Below the pieces are notes generated by a model that was not told where the DNA came from, did no database searches, and saw nothing but the letters and a program-made list of their open reading frames with translations. From Acinetobacter defluvii (GTDB lineage Bacteria > Pseudomonadota > Gammaproteobacteria > Pseudomonadales > Moraxellaceae), in assembly GCF_001704615.3 (NCBI RefSeq), contig NZ_CP029397.2, positions 3,224,001 to 3,288,000 on the forward strand: a stretch of 64,000 nt of DNA, given 5' to 3'. Below are positions 45,148 through 53,864 of the stretch, piece by piece (positions within the stretch are counted from its first letter, which is position 1; every line of letters begins with the position of its first letter). Position numbers and translations under genes: made by a program.

Positions 45148-47022
45148 ATGAAGACTTTAAGACAACAAGTACTTTTTTTACTTGTGGCTTTTGTATCAAT
45201 CTTGGCTTTTTTTCTATATCAAGAAAATATTCAACATTTCTTGAACTTGCCTGAGGCTTATCGAAAGTTACGTCTATTTAAATATGGTTTTTCAGTACTC
45301 TTAAATTATGCTTTGATTAGTTTGATTTATGTGGTTTTAAGACGTACTTTTGCCACGATTTTAGTCAGCCAAGTATTGATCTTTATTTTAACTTTGATCA
45401 ATATCAAAAAAGAACAATACTTGTCTGCAAGTTTGATTCCTAGTGATTTTTTACTGGCAAAGGAAACTTTAATTGCGGCACCGATGCTCTTAAAATTAGC
45501 TTTTTTTGCAGGGCTGATCATCTGTATCGCACTCATGTGGGGGTTATATAAAAAAGAACGTGCAGAAAACAATACATTGCTTTGGCTCAATGCAATGTTA
45601 TCTTTTTCGATTTTAGGCTTCTTTGTTACTGCAAATTTTCAAAATAATTTTAGTGAAATCTGCTCAGATGAAAATAAACCAAGTCTATGTAAATACAATA
45701 TTTATTTACCCAATACACACAGCGATTGGGTCGGCGATCATATGAATATTCGCCAACTTGGCTTTAGTGCATTTTTCTTTTCAAAAACTGTAGATGGTAT
45801 TAAAGCCAAAGTTTCCAATACAGCACATATTCCTGAAGCAAAGATTCAAAGCTTACTGACACCACCGATTGTAGCAAATACTAAAAATCAAAATAATGTA
45901 GATTCAGACAAGGTATTGCCCAATATTATTTTTGTAATGAGTGAATCACATTGGGATGCGACAAAACTCGATCCATCAATTCCTACAAACATCACCCCGA
46001 CCATTGCAAAAAATCAGGTAAGTCAATTGCTATCACCAAGTTTTGGTGGTGGCACTGCCAATGTCGAATTTGAGGTATTGACCAGTTTAAACACCCATTT
46101 AAATCAAAATCAGTTGGCATACGTGGCGAAATTAAAACGTCCAACCTATTCATTGGCGATGTATTTAAATAGTTTGGGTTATAACACCACTGCTATGCAT
46201 AACAATGGTAAATATTTTTACAATCGCAGCAGCGTTTATCAAAACCTAGGTTTTCAGCAATTTACCTCGATTGAAAATATGGTCAGTGCCGCACAGCGTG
46301 CAAAATATATCAACCAAGCAGGTTGGGCGAATGATGAGTTGATTTATAACAGTATTCAACAACAACTCAAACAGCAGGATCAACCACAATTTATTTATGC
46401 CATTAGTGTCGAAAATCATCCGATGTATAATGATGACCGTTTTGGTGCAAATAATTTTAAAATTACCAAGTCTGGTATTAGTGATCGATCGAAACGCGCT
46501 TTAAATACCTATTTATCAGGTATGCAACGTGCTGATCAGCATTTAAAAGCCTTACTTGATTCTGCCCAACAGTTAGAGCGTCCAACTATCGTGATTTTCT
46601 TTGGTGATCATTTGCCTAACCTACAAAACGTCTACGATGAATATGGTTTTTGGGGCACTGAACAAGCCAAAACTGAAAAAAACGATGTCCGTTTTTACCA
46701 AACACCTTTGGCAATTTGGAGTAATTTCCCACTAAATAAAAAGCAATGGGCTGAACCGTTTATCTCAGCGCATTTTCTTGCGCCTCAGGTATTAAAAGCA
46801 GCGCATGTGCCACTGTCACCGTACTACCAATTTATTCAAAAAGTGAATGCATGTTATGCAGCAATTCATAAAACTGGCAATCACATGACTAAAACTTGTG
46901 AAGGCAATGCAGCACAGTTATTAAAGGAGTATAAAACTCTAAATCTTGATATTTTAGATGGAAAAAACTTTAGTTATCAGGTGATGCGTCCGAGTTTAGA
47001 AGCCAATCAGGCTGCATTATAA
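45148..47022 (+). CDS. LTA synthase-family membrane sulfatase (phosphoglycerol/phosphoethanolamine transferase-like)
   Basis: This 624-residue protein has five predicted membrane helices in the first 170 residues, then a large extracytoplasmic alkaline-phosphatase/sulfatase domain (about 255-560). Catalytic features of the LtaS/OpgB family are present: E266 in VMSESHW, a nucleophile T303 in GGGTANVEFEVLT and D487-H488 in FGDHLPN. Gram-negative relatives modify periplasmic glucans or envelope polysaccharides with phosphoglycerol or phosphoethanolamine. Nothing nearby identifies the acceptor, though the capsule locus is 6 kb away. The ribosome site is weak. Confidence 0.82.
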   Translation: MKTLRQQVLFLLVAFVSILAFFLYQENIQHFLNLPEAYRKLRLFKYGFSVLLNYALISLIYVVLRRTFATILVSQVLIFILTLINIKKEQYLSASLIPSDFLLAKETLIAAPMLLKLAFFAGLIICIALMWGLYKKERAENNTLLWLNAMLSFSILGFFVTANFQNNFSEICSDENKPSLCKYNIYLPNTHSDWVGDHMNIRQLGFSAFFFSKTVDGIKAKVSNTAHIPEAKIQSLLTPPIVANTKNQNNVDSDKVLPNIIFVMSESHWDATKLDPSIPTNITPTIAKNQVSQLLSPSFGGGTANVEFEVLTSLNTHLNQNQLAYVAKLKRPTYSLAMYLNSLGYNTTAMHNNGKYFYNRSSVYQNLGFQQFTSIENMVSAAQRAKYINQAGWANDELIYNSIQQQLKQQDQPQFIYAISVENHPMYNDDRFGANNFKITKSGISDRSKRALNTYLSGMQRADQHLKALLDSAQQLERPTIVIFFGDHLPNLQNVYDEYGFWGTEQAKTEKNDVRFYQTPLAIWSNFPLNKKQWAEPFISAHFLAPQVLKAAHVPLSPYYQFIQKVNACYAAIHKTGNHMTKTCEGNAAQLLKEYKTLNLDILDGKNFSYQVMRPSLEANQAAL

Positions 47023-47125
47023 GAATATTTTGCGATTAAGCTTCAGAATTCTTAGTTGAATTTTTAGAAGCTTTTTGCTGTTGTACTTTAACCTGTTGAG
47101 AAGAATACTGCTATTCAGATATTTG

Positions 47126-47206
47126 CTAAAGGTCTTGTACTGAACGGGGCGCTGTAGTCATTAACACAAATGTTGCCACCATCATGGCAATAATCAATAA
47201 ATTCAT
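47126..47206 (-). CDS. Possible 26-residue membrane peptide, or start of a broken small gene
   Basis: An ATG at 47206 with GAGGAAAT directly upstream reads 26 codons, beginning MNLLIIAMMVATFVLMTT (one hydrophobic helix), to an amber stop at 47126. The same frame stays open past this TAG and a second TAG at 47111 to a TAA at 47036, giving a Lys/Gln/Ser-rich tail ending KNSTKNSEA. Either a genuine tiny membrane protein or the remnant of a 57-codon gene with two nonsense codons. No family is recognised. Confidence 0.35.
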   Translation of the reverse strand: MNLLIIAMMVATFVLMTTAPRSVQDL

Positions 47207-47341
47207 ATTTCCTCACTTTGTCATTTCTAAAGATAACCAGTCTAAAAATAAAGCATGCTGATTTTTTCGAGAAAAAGTTACATCAACCATATTTTTATGT
47301 GGGGAAATGTAAATCTTAAACATGTTGAACGCATTGAATAA

Positions 47342-47367
47342 CAATAAGGTGCCATAGCACCTTATTG
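47342..47367 (-). terminator. Phospholipase C terminator
   Basis: CAATAAGGTGC and GCACCTTATTG form a perfect 11-bp stem with a 4-base loop, 13 bases past the phospholipase stop on the minus strand. The U-tract is weak. Confidence 0.7.
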
Positions 47368-47380
47368 AATCATATCGGTT

Positions 47381-49546
47381 TTAAACCTGAATACCCATAT
47401 ATGGATCTGAAATCGAATCCTTATTATTTTCAATACGACCTGCAAAACGACGACTAAAAGATGAATCATGCTGCATACTCACCGTGAAATCATACCAGCC
47501 CCCAAACTCAGTCATATCTAAAACTAAGGCTTGCTCGGTTGTATGGGTTTCAATTTCCCACGTTTTATTGGGTAAATAGGCATTGGCTTTCACGATAAGT
47601 TTGGCAGTTTTATTGGCATCATTACGTACTTTTAGAGTCAGTTTATAACTACATTCTTCTACACAAATACGAATTTCAGGTAGACTTTCTTGCTGATTTT
47701 TTTCAGTTAAATCCCCCGTAAAACTACGATGGAAACCATTCGGTCCCAACACCCACAAGTCATATTTGTCATTCAATCTCGTCCATACATCCTCTAGTTG
47801 CTTGCCTGCTTCCACCATGTAACGTTTTGGAATCGCATTTAGGTTTAAACGATCATAAACATGAAATACTGCAGCTTGAGTCCCTGTATTTGAAAACATC
47901 AATTTAACGTTTTGTGTTGCTGCATCGACTTTGGCACTGGTATGTAGAATATAAGGTAATGCTTTAGATGGACGCACACCTATTTCTTGTTCAGGAAAAA
48001 TCTCCGAATTTGGTCGAGCCACCTGTGGTAAAGCTGCTTGCGCCTGACGAATTGCATCTGCCTGATCTTTGGTTTTTTGACCTGCTAAGGTCGGTAAAGC
48101 AGAGGTGTTTGGGGTTTTAAAATTAAATGCTGTCGTCAAATCACCGCAAACCGCACGACGATAAGGACTGATATTGGGTTCTTTTACTGCAAAACGCTCT
48201 TCTAAGAAACGAATCACAGAAGTATGGTCAAATACTTGAGAATTGACCCATCCACCACGGCTCCAAGGTGAAATTACATACATAGGTACTCGAACCCCAG
48301 GTCCATACACACGACCATCGGGTTGAGGTTGAGATTTAGACCCTGCCACTGCGACATGATCAAAATATTCAAATGCTAATTGGTTATTGCTTAATGTGGT
48401 TTTACCTTGAAGATTGCCTTTTTCATCACGCGATGGTGCACTTGGCGATGGAATATGATCAAAGAACCCATCATTTTCATCAAAATTCACCAAAAGTACG
48501 GTTTGGCTCCATACTTCTGGGTTGGCAGTCAATGCATTTAATAATTCTTGAATATACCACGCCCCTTGTACTGGGCTTGATGGTCCAGGATGTTCACTAT
48601 AAGTTGCAGGTGCAACAATCCAGCTCACTTGTGGTAATTTCTTTTGTGCAATATCGTCTTTTAAGGCTTGTAAAAAGCCCCCATCGGGCATGGTATTAGC
48701 AATGCCTTTATATAATGGCTGAGTCGCATCAATTCTTTCATCATAAGCTGGGCTTTTCACATCATCATGGCTCACAGGTTGACCTGATAGCTCATTCGCA
48801 CGACGGTATTGTTTAAAACCAGCCAATGGATTGTCGGTAAAGTTATCAGGCATAGCTTGATAAACCTTCCATGTCACCCCTGCTTGTTGCAAACGCTCAG
48901 GATAAGTCATCCAATCATAGCCGACTGTAGATGCACCCATCGCATCAAATTCATTTACGACACTTGCAACATTGGCACCTGTTGGACCATTGGTGCCTGT
49001 CCAAATAAATTTTCGATTCGGGTTGGTACCTGCATGCATTGCACAGTGATAAGCATCACAAATGGTAAATGCATTGGCGAGTGCAAATTGGTATTCTAAT
49101 TCGACTTGTTTGTAATATCCCATCGATTGCGGTTGTTTGTGTTCCACCCAATTGCCCATCCGCCCAGCATCCCATGCATCTTGCCCATCTTTCCAAGAAT
49201 GTGGTGTACCACTGACACGCTGTGCATTGCCTAATTTACTGTCTAAATGATAAGGCAGAACTTTATTTTTATTTTTATCATACTGTTCCCAAACTTTACG
49301 TCCATTTGACAATGGAATGGTAAAGCGATCACCAAAACCTCGTACGCCTTTTAAGGTACCAAAATAATTATCAAAAGAACGATTTTCTTGGGTCAAAATC
49401 ACCACGTGTTTGACATCTTGAATTGTGCCTGTTTCAACTTTGGCATCAATCGCCAAAGCTTTTTGAATACTAGCAGGAAAGCTTGCCAGTGCAGCAGCAC
49501 CAAACATGGTTTTGCTAGAGTTAATTAAAAAATCACGACGATTCAT
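47381..49546 (-). CDS. plcN: Phosphocholine-specific phospholipase C (Tat-exported)
   Basis: This 721-residue enzyme of the bacterial acid-phosphatase/PLC family hydrolyses phosphatidylcholine-type lipids outside the cytoplasm. A Tat signal, MNRRDFLINSSK, is followed by a hydrophobic stretch and A-x-A-like cleavage near FPASIQKALA. The catalytic core starts with VVILTQENRSFDNYFGTLKG near residue 48, and DENDGFFDHIPSP lies near 345. Two C-terminal DUF756-type domains follow from about 500. I start at 49546 because AAGGTAA precedes it and the Tat motif then sits at the N-terminus. A small lipoprotein gene lies 21 bases upstream. Confidence 0.92.
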   Translation of the reverse strand: MNRRDFLINSSKTMFGAAALASFPASIQKALAIDAKVETGTIQDVKHVVILTQENRSFDNYFGTLKGVRGFGDRFTIPLSNGRKVWEQYDKNKNKVLPYHLDSKLGNAQRVSGTPHSWKDGQDAWDAGRMGNWVEHKQPQSMGYYKQVELEYQFALANAFTICDAYHCAMHAGTNPNRKFIWTGTNGPTGANVASVVNEFDAMGASTVGYDWMTYPERLQQAGVTWKVYQAMPDNFTDNPLAGFKQYRRANELSGQPVSHDDVKSPAYDERIDATQPLYKGIANTMPDGGFLQALKDDIAQKKLPQVSWIVAPATYSEHPGPSSPVQGAWYIQELLNALTANPEVWSQTVLLVNFDENDGFFDHIPSPSAPSRDEKGNLQGKTTLSNNQLAFEYFDHVAVAGSKSQPQPDGRVYGPGVRVPMYVISPWSRGGWVNSQVFDHTSVIRFLEERFAVKEPNISPYRRAVCGDLTTAFNFKTPNTSALPTLAGQKTKDQADAIRQAQAALPQVARPNSEIFPEQEIGVRPSKALPYILHTSAKVDAATQNVKLMFSNTGTQAAVFHVYDRLNLNAIPKRYMVEAGKQLEDVWTRLNDKYDLWVLGPNGFHRSFTGDLTEKNQQESLPEIRICVEECSYKLTLKVRNDANKTAKLIVKANAYLPNKTWEIETHTTEQALVLDMTEFGGWYDFTVSMQHDSSFSRRFAGRIENNKDSISDPYMGIQV

Positions 49547-49567
49547 TTGAGTTACCTTCATTTATTA

Positions 49568-49702
49568 TTATGGTGCACAGTGTGCTTTACAGGTGGATGG
49601 TTTTGGTGGCTCAGGTGTAGTCGAATGATCGTCATTATCATCATTACATGCGCTGAGTAACATGCTGATACTTGCAATGAATACGAGAAAGATATTTCGC
49701 AT
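49568..49702 (-). CDS. 44-residue lipoprotein upstream of phospholipase C
   Basis: An ATG at 49702 (GGATAG upstream) encodes MRNIFLVFIASISMLLSAC, a lipoprotein signal with lipobox LLSAC, then an acidic and proline-rich mature part (NDDNDDHSTTPEPPKPSTC) ending KAHCAP. It has two mature cysteines in addition to the lipidated one. It stops 21 bases before the plcN start, so co-transcription is very likely. No family is recognised; a role with the phospholipase is inference. Confidence 0.65.
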   Translation of the reverse strand: MRNIFLVFIASISMLLSACNDDNDDHSTTPEPPKPSTCKAHCAP

Positions 49703-49802
49703 TTGTCTATCCATGAATTAAAGATAGGCATAGTCAATAGGACAGCAATGACAATAGGGTGAAACTTTAATGTCAATTTCATGAAGTTGATTTTTGATTC
49801 AG

Positions 49803-49832
49803 AAAATAAAAAACGCATCCGAAGATGCGTTT
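49803..49832 (-). terminator. rph terminator
   Basis: AAACGCATC and GATGCGTTT form a 9-bp stem with a CGAA loop (TTCG on the minus strand), followed on that strand by TATTTTC, about 16 bases after rph. Confidence 0.88.
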
Positions 49833-49848
49833 ATTTTCAAGCAAAAAT

Positions 49849-50565
49849 TTACCAACCCAATGCTTCTTGTTGTTTTTTCACGAGTTCTGCAATGCCTTTT
49901 TCCGCCATTTCGAGCATGGCATTTGATTGTGCACGGGTGAATGGTTTTTCTTCCGCAGTACCCTGAATTTCAATAAACTCGCCTGCTTGGGTCATCACCA
50001 CATTTAAGTCTGTTTGGCAGTTTGAGTCTTCTTCATAGCAAAGATCAAGCAACACTTCATCTTTATAAATGCCAACTGAAATCGCAGCAACCAAGCCTTT
50101 TAAAGGGTCTTGTTTAATTTTTTTCTTTTCAAGCAATACGTTCATGGCATCAATCAAAGCCACTGCTGCGCCTGTAATCGATGCTGTACGTGTCCCACCA
50201 TCAGCTTGGATCACATCACAGTCGATGGTAATCGTATTTTCACCAAGTTTTTTAAGGTCAACCATGGCACGTAAGCTACGACCAATCAAACGCTGGATTT
50301 CTTGGGTACGTCCTGATTGTTTACCACGTGCAGCTTCACGGTCACTACGGGTATGAGTAGAACGTGGCAACATGCCGTATTCAGCAGTGACCCAACCTTG
50401 TCCTTGACCTTTTAAAAAACGTGGTACTGAGTTGTCAATACTCGCAGTACACAGCACTTTTGTATGACCAAATTCAACCAATACAGAACCTTCTGCATAA
50501 CGTGTGTAGTTACGGGTGATTTTGACATCACGTAATTGGTCTAATGCACGTTGGTCAAGACGCAT
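49849..50565 (-). CDS. rph: Ribonuclease PH
   Basis: RNase PH is a phosphorolytic 3'-5' exoribonuclease that trims tRNA 3' ends. The 238-residue protein begins [17 protein letters not shown] and contains [47 protein letters not shown] and DLNVVMT, all conserved. The ATG at 50565 follows GAAGGATTTACT. An upstream in-frame start at 50601 would add 12 non-conserved residues. Confidence 0.97.
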   Translation of the reverse strand: MRLDQRALDQLRDVKITRNYTRYAEGSVLVEFGHTKVLCTASIDNSVPRFLKGQGQGWVTAEYGMLPRSTHTRSDREAARGKQSGRTQEIQRLIGRSLRAMVDLKKLGENTITIDCDVIQADGGTRTASITGAAVALIDAMNVLLEKKKIKQDPLKGLVAAISVGIYKDEVLLDLCYEEDSNCQTDLNVVMTQAGEFIEIQGTAEEKPFTRAQSNAMLEMAEKGIAELVKKQQEALGW

Positions 50566-50592
50566 AGTAAATCCTTCGTTTACTGAAAAATA

Positions 50593-50603
50593 ATGCGACA
50601 TAG
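50593..50603. repeat. 11-bp direct repeat, left copy
   Basis: ATGCGACATAG here recurs in the same orientation at 51325-51335. The two copies bracket the unrecognised gene at 50773-51273. Confidence 0.6.
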
Positions 50604-50772
50604 TATAGCAGATGATAAGGTGATGGTTTTGTTACAAGATGGTGTTTTTGGCGTTGGCAAATAAAAATACAGTTTGTCTAAAATTTCTCAGACAAAGATA
50701 CAGTACCAAACTTATGCCTTAGGTAACATGTGATAAAAATTAATAATTGAATTTCTCATAAGCGCAATTATA

Positions 50773-51273
50773 TTAAATGGAGATTATTTGAATTACTTCA
50801 TTTTCAGATGCTTCTCTTAAAATAGCTGTTCCACTAGAATTTGTGATGTATGGTTTAAAGCGGTCACTATTGATAAATTGTATAAGCTTTTCAATATGTT
50901 TATTTTCGATTTCTCCCTCACCAATATGACGAACCCTATGTCGAGCAAGATACAGTCGTATTCCAGTTTGAGTGATATGATATTTTTTAGAAAAATACGT
51001 TCCGAGAATGAGCATGCTCATCAAATAACGAATATAAATAGAGTGATGTTTAGGACATCTTAGGATTTTTTTAAGCCAATTATAGTTTTCTGATAATCTT
51101 AGATATTTATGTGTATCTATACGAATAACAATATGAAAATCACAATCTGGACTTTGAATTTCTAGAACTTCAATTTCATCATTATCAAAATTTAACCCAT
51201 GTATTTCTTTGAAATTTAAAGTTTTATAAGTAGTCCAATTATATGTTAATCCGTAGACCTTTAAAGTTTGCAT
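50773..51273 (-). CDS. Hypothetical protein, no recognised family
   Basis: This 166-residue protein is A/T-rich, with an N-terminal beta-rich part (DNDEIEVLEIQSPDCDFHIV) and a C-terminal part rich in Ile, Lys and His (LYLARHRVRHIGEGEIENKH). One moderately hydrophobic stretch, YIRYLMSMLILGTYF near 82, may be a buried helix. No signal peptide is evident and no motif is recognised. It has no clear ribosome site. Its base use differs from rph beside it, and an 11-bp repeat on each side suggests an inserted piece. It is likely to be a real accessory gene. Confidence 0.5.
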   Translation of the reverse strand: MQTLKVYGLTYNWTTYKTLNFKEIHGLNFDNDEIEVLEIQSPDCDFHIVIRIDTHKYLRLSENYNWLKKILRCPKHHSIYIRYLMSMLILGTYFSKKYHITQTGIRLYLARHRVRHIGEGEIENKHIEKLIQFINSDRFKPYITNSSGTAILREASENEVIQIISI

Positions 51274-51305
51274 AGCATTATGCTCTTACATATTAGAATT
51301 TCTAA

Positions 51306-51333
51306 AATCAGCATAATACAACTTATGCGACAT
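51306..51333. other. dif-like (XerC/XerD-type) 28-base element
   Basis: The stretch AATCAGCATAA, spacer TACAAC, TTATGCGACAT resembles a reversed Acinetobacter p-dif site: the XerC-like arm matches 10 of 11 consensus bases as I recall it and the XerD-like arm 8 of 11. The right arm contains the 11-bp repeat that brackets the neighbouring gene. Function is unproven. Confidence 0.3.
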
Positions 51334-51335
51334 AG
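51325..51335. repeat. 11-bp direct repeat, right copy
   Basis: Second copy of ATGCGACATAG, 732 bases from the first, inside the dif-like element. Confidence 0.6.
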
Positions 51336-51376
51336 CTTCAATTTCATATCATAAATCATAACCTTAGAACATATTA

Positions 51377-51408
51377 AAAAGTCCAGATCTATCGATCTGA
51401 ACTTTTTT
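51377..51408 (-). terminator. Desaturase operon terminator
   Basis: AAAAGTCCAGATC and GATCTGAACTTTT form a 13-bp stem with one mismatch and a TATC loop, about 65 bases past the desaturase stop, reading into T on the minus strand. Confidence 0.8.
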
Positions 51409-51470
51409 ATAGATTATTCATGTTCCACGCATATTTGTAACTTAAATTTTCAAAGTATTCTTAAGCGAAA

Positions 51471-52613
51471 CTAAGCAAAAATGCCCTTCACTTTTTGCAC
51501 TGACTGCATAATTTTAGCCGTGATATGATTTGGTAAAGAACACTTGGCTAAACGCACCCAAACACTCCAAAACTGCTGAAAGAAATTAGCTTCATTATAG
51601 TGAATGCCATATTCAGCACATAAAGCCTTGATCTTCGGTGCAACTTCCGCATAACGGTTGGCTGGCATATCTGGGAATAAATGATGCTCAATTTGATGAC
51701 TCAAATTTCCACTTAAAATATGTAACCACTCTGCCCCACTAAAATTACTCGAGCCACGAATTTGCCGTAAATACCACTCAGCACGTGTTTCATTTTCAGT
51801 ATTATCAGGCTCAAATGTTTCAGCGTCCTCAGTAAAGTGACCATTAAAAATCACTGCTGATGCCCATAAGCTACGAATGATATTCGCTACCGCATTTCCT
51901 GCAAAAACTGGAATCGCATTTGGTCCGGCAATCACAGGAAAAAACACATAATCTTTTAAAATCTGACGGCGGGCTTTTTTACGAAATTTTGTTGCATCCG
52001 CCCACACTTGCTTCCACGTTTTGGTCTTATAAACCAAAACATCTTCTAAGTGTAGATTTTGCACACCAACATACCACTCAAAAAACACCATCAATTGAAT
52101 CGCTAAAGGAATATTAAATAAGAAACGAGGCTCCCATTTTTGCGACTCACTCACACGCAACAAACCATAACCTACATCATGATCCATGCCGACAATATTG
52201 GTATAGGTATGATGCACATAATTATGGGTATATTTCCAATCATCCCCTGTTGCCATGGTGTCCCAGTCATAATTTGCACCGTTTAAACTCGGATCATTGA
52301 GCCAATCAAACTGACCATGCATTACGTTATGACCCAGTTCCATATTTTCTACAATTTTAGAAAGCCCCAATAAGCCTGTGCCAATTACCCACACAGGCGG
52401 TAACCACCCTGCAAACATCAACATGCCACGAGAAGCGATCTCGCTATAACGGACAAAATTACGGATTTTATAAATATACTGCGCATCTTGTTCACCTAAA
52501 CTGTCCATCACCTCGCGACGGATTTCATCGACACGCTGACCAAACTCAACGATTTGTTCAGGGCTTAAATGCTTAGATTTAGAGGAATTTTCAAAATTTA
52601 TGGACATATTCAT
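51471..52613 (-). CDS. desB: Membrane fatty-acid desaturase (DesB-like)
   Basis: This 380-residue membrane di-iron desaturase has the three histidine boxes GHNVMHGQ near 94, HNYVHHTYT near 130 and HQIEHHLFP near 305, plus paired hydrophobic segments. It is predicted to insert a double bond into acyl chains using electrons from the ferredoxin-reductase gene just upstream. The ATG at 52613 is chosen for GGGAG seven bases upstream. The order reductase-desaturase with a divergent TetR gene matches P. aeruginosa desC-desB/desT, which handles exogenous saturated acyl chains. Confidence 0.88.
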   Translation of the reverse strand: MNMSINFENSSKSKHLSPEQIVEFGQRVDEIRREVMDSLGEQDAQYIYKIRNFVRYSEIASRGMLMFAGWLPPVWVIGTGLLGLSKIVENMELGHNVMHGQFDWLNDPSLNGANYDWDTMATGDDWKYTHNYVHHTYTNIVGMDHDVGYGLLRVSESQKWEPRFLFNIPLAIQLMVFFEWYVGVQNLHLEDVLVYKTKTWKQVWADATKFRKKARRQILKDYVFFPVIAGPNAIPVFAGNAVANIIRSLWASAVIFNGHFTEDAETFEPDNTENETRAEWYLRQIRGSSNFSGAEWLHILSGNLSHQIEHHLFPDMPANRYAEVAPKIKALCAEYGIHYNEANFFQQFWSVWVRLAKCSLPNHITAKIMQSVQKVKGIFA

Positions 52614-52653
52614 TGTTTTTCTCCCGATTTTTTTAAACACTACGATAGATTGA

Positions 52654-53691
52654 TTAAAGGTTAATGATCACTGGACTCAGTGCTTGGCTGATACATAACT
52701 TAATTTGAGTATTAGCAGCATGGTCAATCTCACCTGTGAGCATATTTTTGGTTGAACCACTGACTTTGGTACAGGTACAGGTATTGCACACCCCCATACG
52801 ACACCCATGTGTAGGTTTTAAGCCTGCTTGTTCAGCACTTTCAAGTAGATTGGTTTTGGCTAAAAACTGTTGTTGTGCGCGTAAAAAAGTCACGGATTGC
52901 TCAGTTAGGTTTTCATCTGCAAGCACTTGAAAATATTCTTGTTTAAGCTGGTTTTGTATTTTTAGATCGGTATAAATCTGTTGCAGACTTTGCATCATAC
53001 CGTTTGCACCACAAGCATAGGTTTGACGTTGTTTAAAATCGGCAACATATTGTTCAAGCAGTTCAATATTTAAATGTTGTTTGGTTTTTAAGGTATTAAA
53101 ATGTTGATAGCTGAGCTGGGGATAGTGTGTCGCCAAGTGTTGTAATTCTGCATGAAATGCCTCATCCCGACTAAAATACAACATAGAAATTTCACGCTTT
53201 GACTGCTTTAAAGCTGCCTGTAAGAGTGAATAAATGGCACTGATTCCACTGCCTGAAGCAATCAATAATAATGCTGTATGCTCCTGATTTAGTGTGAATT
53301 CACCTTGTGCTTGTGAAATTTCCACAATGCTACCAAATGTAAGTTCAGAAAGTGCTTTAGACACTTTACCTTGGCGTTTCACGGCTAAAATAATGTCACC
53401 ATTGGCTAAAACTTTGACGATCGAATAATGGCGTTGCTGACGTACACCTTCGATCACCACAGTCACTAAAACACTTTGTCCTGCTTGTAGTTGTTGGTAT
53501 TTAAAATTACGGTTGGGACGTAATTCAATTTGATAAAAGTCAGGACTAAGTGCCCGAGTTTTGACGATGGAAGCTTTGACCTTTTTCCACGCCCAAAGCG
53601 GATTGATCTTTGCTGCGATAAAATCAACGAAATCTTCACGCACCCATTCAGGTTGATATGACAGCGTTTGCATTGCCATTAGTTTACTCAT
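52654..53691 (-). CDS. desC: Ferredoxin reductase, electron donor to desaturase (DesC-like)
   Basis: This 345-residue flavoprotein has an FAD/NAD(P)H ferredoxin-reductase core (YQQLQAGQSVLVTVVIEG and RQQRHYSIVK near 78-100; nucleotide site LLIASGSGISAIYSLL near 145) and a C-terminal plant-type 2Fe-2S domain with cysteines in HGCRMGVCNTCTC plus a late Cys in LCISQA. It should pass electrons from NAD(P)H to the desaturase 40 bases downstream. The ATG at 53691 has GAGGAACGCAAC upstream. Confidence 0.9.
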   Translation of the reverse strand: MSKLMAMQTLSYQPEWVREDFVDFIAAKINPLWAWKKVKASIVKTRALSPDFYQIELRPNRNFKYQQLQAGQSVLVTVVIEGVRQQRHYSIVKVLANGDIILAVKRQGKVSKALSELTFGSIVEISQAQGEFTLNQEHTALLLIASGSGISAIYSLLQAALKQSKREISMLYFSRDEAFHAELQHLATHYPQLSYQHFNTLKTKQHLNIELLEQYVADFKQRQTYACGANGMMQSLQQIYTDLKIQNQLKQEYFQVLADENLTEQSVTFLRAQQQFLAKTNLLESAEQAGLKPTHGCRMGVCNTCTCTKVSGSTKNMLTGEIDHAANTQIKLCISQALSPVIINL

Positions 53692-53723
53692 GTTGCGTTC
53701 CTCTTTATGCTGGCTATTTATTG

Positions 53724-53796
53724 AGTGAACATACGTTCTTTTAGTGAACAGTCGTAAACTATACTTATTTTTAAATTGAGTCAACATCTGTTCACT
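53724..53796. promoter_or_regulatory. Three tandem DesT/FabR-like operator sites
   Basis: Between the divergent desC and TetR genes lie three 18-base elements fitting AGTGAAC-N4-GTTCACT: 53724-53741 (AGTGAAC, ATAC, GTTCTTT), 53743-53760 (AGTGAAC, AGTC, GTAAACT) and 53779-53796 (AGTCAAC, ATCT, GTTCACT). The first two are 19 bases apart centre to centre and the third 36 bases further on. They presumably bind the TetR protein encoded at 53865. Confidence 0.7.
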
Positions 53797-53864
53797 GACA
53801 TTCGTCGTTTAATTTGTAGGTTTATTTGATAAACTCTTGTCATCGCAAAAATGAAGGTGAAACA

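Larger units (their letters stand above)
47023..47380. other. Intergenic region between LTA synthase-like gene and phospholipase C
   Basis: These 358 bases hold a possible small minus-strand ORF at 47126-47206 and the phospholipase C terminator at 47342-47367. I see no other structure. Confidence 0.4.

Noticed and set aside
49558..49818. 86-codon minus-strand frame across the plcN upstream region
   Set aside because: It overlaps the better-supported 44-residue lipoprotein in another frame, and runs through the rph terminator hairpin.
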